A program made the translations under genes and the position numbers. A DNA stretch of 56,007 nucleotides from Gnetum montanum (lineage: Eukaryota > Streptophyta > Gnetopsida > Gnetales > Gnetaceae). The DNA is taken from contig MNCI01003938.1 in the NCBI GenBank assembly GCA_015680685.1, positions 848,070 through 904,076 on the forward strand, read 5' to 3'. The notes under the pieces were generated by a model. It ran no database searches. It saw nothing but the letters and a program-made list of their open reading frames with translations, and was not told the DNA's origin. Each line of letters begins with the position of its first letter. Position 1 is the first letter of the stretch. Below, one piece after another: positions 54,263-56,007 of the stretch.

Positions 54263-56007
54263 ATTAAAATTGCAAAGTAACCCCAATTCTAGGTATCTTC
54301 ATGAAGCAATTAGTCTTTGAATAAGGTGATATCTTCTTTAAAATTTGATAGTACCTTAACATACCAATTAAAATCATAAAAGAATAATGATGAATTAAGA
54401 AGCAAAGAGGAAAAATAGAAAATTCATAGTAAAATAAGATATCCACATGAAAAAAAAACTTTGTTAGAGTGTTGCAAGACCTTTAAAAATATTTCTTATA
54501 GATTTATTTTCCTTCTAAAATGCTCGTAATATATTTTTTCTTTGCTCTAAATTGATTCTCTAGAAACCTTCTATGTACCAAAACACAACATACCAAAGGC
54601 CAAAATCTACTTATAATTGGAAAAATCACATACATATTTAAAAATGGAAGAAATTAGCTTGGAATGAAAGAAATTGAGCTAAAATTGACTTCAAAATAAA
54701 GAAACTAGATGGAAAATGATTTTTTTAAAATGAGGTGTTAGCCTAACAATAATACTCCTGATTTGAAAGCTCCAAGTCATGCTTTCAATTCTAATAGCTA
54801 ATGCTGAGTTATAAAGTTCTATTTGGACTATATTATAATTATTTTGAGGTTCCAACAACTTCCTATCCAAATATGGCTTGAAACAATTTCTAATTCACAA
54901 GGAAGAGAGGTGGTAGAAATGACAATAAGAGAAAATATGTATATCATATACCTTTTTTCATAACTTATAAGTCTTATGTGTACTTTTAATTTTTCTTTTA
55001 ACATCTCTCATGCATGTGACTTCTTTTAACCATCTTAACTTTTCAACTCAACTTTAATTTTGTTTAATTTTTCATTTATTTTTCTTTTTTAACTTTCCTA
55101 TTTCATAAAATTAAGTTCAACTTTTTCTCTTTAACTAATACACTAAGATTCAAATACTCATCAAAGGTACATCGGGACTCTAAATCAATTTTTTTTGAAC
55201 TTATGAAATCCTTATTAAGTTCACTACCTAATCACATGTTGAAATCTTATCTAAGCATTACTCATCATAGCCATATAGTTCAAAAGCTAAAACTTTTGCA
55301 AGATTTCTAGATAACTAAAAATGTAATATCTCAAGAACCATAACTTCAATTCTAATGAACCTAGGATCAAAACTAGCAATTTTGAACATCTTTGACACAT
55401 TGGTAAGATTATATTATAGATCAAACACCATCCTAAGGTACCTTTTTAACAAATATAAATTATGAAATGTTTAATTATAATTATAAATGAACTTAAAATT
55501 TGAATTTAATGAAAAAAGTAATAGTAGATATGATCCAGGTAGGGTCAAGGTTCAAAATGCTCAATAAACAAAGTATTATATAATTACATATGCATAATAA
55601 TGAATAAAATATGCATAGCTAAATACTTGAAAGGCCATGATAATTAATAAAAAGAAAAACTTCCAAGGGTCATTGCATTTCAACATTTAATTATAAAATA
55701 TACAAAAGATCTATGATTGAGCTCCAGTACTAGTCAAAGCAAAGGATACAAGACTTTAACAAAATACATTAGTAAGTAGATTGTATTCTCTTGTGTAATA
55801 ACAACAATAGTAATAATACTAGTAATAAAATTAGAGCTAACCTATTTAAATGCATTTGACACTATTAAAGAACTTAATATATACATTAAATTAAATAATT
55901 AAAGCTATGAAAATTATAGATTGTGACAAAGATGAACATGAGGACATAATGTATTTTTACAAATATCTTAGCTTAGAATGCTCTTGCAATTACAAATGAG
56001 ATCAATG
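54263..56007. other. AT-rich region without recognisable features
   Basis: No protein-like frame on either strand. A TGTAATATCTCAAGAACC at 55322 resembles the start of some LTRs, but no partner or polypurine tract is visible. The open piece at 54264-54446 (minus) is hydrophobic low-complexity without recognisable motifs. Confidence 0.4.

Noticed and set aside
1-56007. CRISPR array, bacterial operon or prophage
   Set aside because: No regularly spaced repeat-spacer pattern or prokaryotic gene; all recognisable coding sequence belongs to plant retroelements.

Overview
The window is nuclear DNA from a plant with a large, repeat-rich genome. The evidence is wall-to-wall Ty3/gypsy LTR retrotransposons of plant-specific lineages (chromoviruses, and Tat/Athila-type elements, one with a second archaeal-type RNase H), a plant-type RTE LINE and a tRNA-derived SINE. 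Reading frames are full of stops, paired LTRs differ at roughly one base in ten by eye, and insertions are nested several deep. This fits an old, slowly purged genome such as a gymnosperm's, but that is inference. I found no intact host gene, rRNA, functional tRNA or CRISPR array. An 84-base run of N at 15153-15236 is an assembly gap.

Layout. (1) 1-4560: 3' half of a del/Tekay-like chromovirus (element F: RNase H, integrase, chromodomain) with a 2.6 kb 3' LTR, apparently inserted in the RT gene of a second, Reina-like chromovirus (element G, 4561-6310, resuming at 31364-31800). (2) 6311-31363: element A, inserted in the G integrase with target duplication GCAAG. It has LTRs, a tRNA-Asp-type primer site and gag-protease, but lacks RT-RNase H-integrase. 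(3) 10127-28154, minus strand: element B, a Tat-like element of 18 kb, inserted in A's protease-to-RT spacer. It carries gag, protease, RT, RNase H, archaeal-type RNase H and integrase. Between protease and RT it carries a separate gene-like unit on the opposite strand (about 17200-21830) with a TATA-like box, several GT-AG introns, a HAD/FCP1-like segment, a coiled coil and an AATAAA site. (4) 31800-37495: AT-rich filler with a SINE and a solo LTR (E, 34924-35889, target duplication CCATG). (5) 37497-50590: element C, a relative of A that retains RT-RNase H-integrase and adds a long degraded ORF downstream of integrase. (6) 50591-56007: an Athila-like gag remnant (D), an RTE LINE on the minus strand (52347-54262) and unassigned AT-rich DNA.

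How the parts relate. The order of insertion reads from the nesting: G first, then F and A into G, then B into A. A, C and E belong to one LTR family that keeps its R-U5 end but carries different repeated motifs in U3. A looks like a non-autonomous derivative that would have depended on C-like relatives. The most unusual object is the spliced antisense gene in B: two of its introns join open frames exactly. The spacers around it share a recurrent AGTTTAAGGTC-like motif and a CTACGCTA/TAGCGTAG motif with the rest of B.
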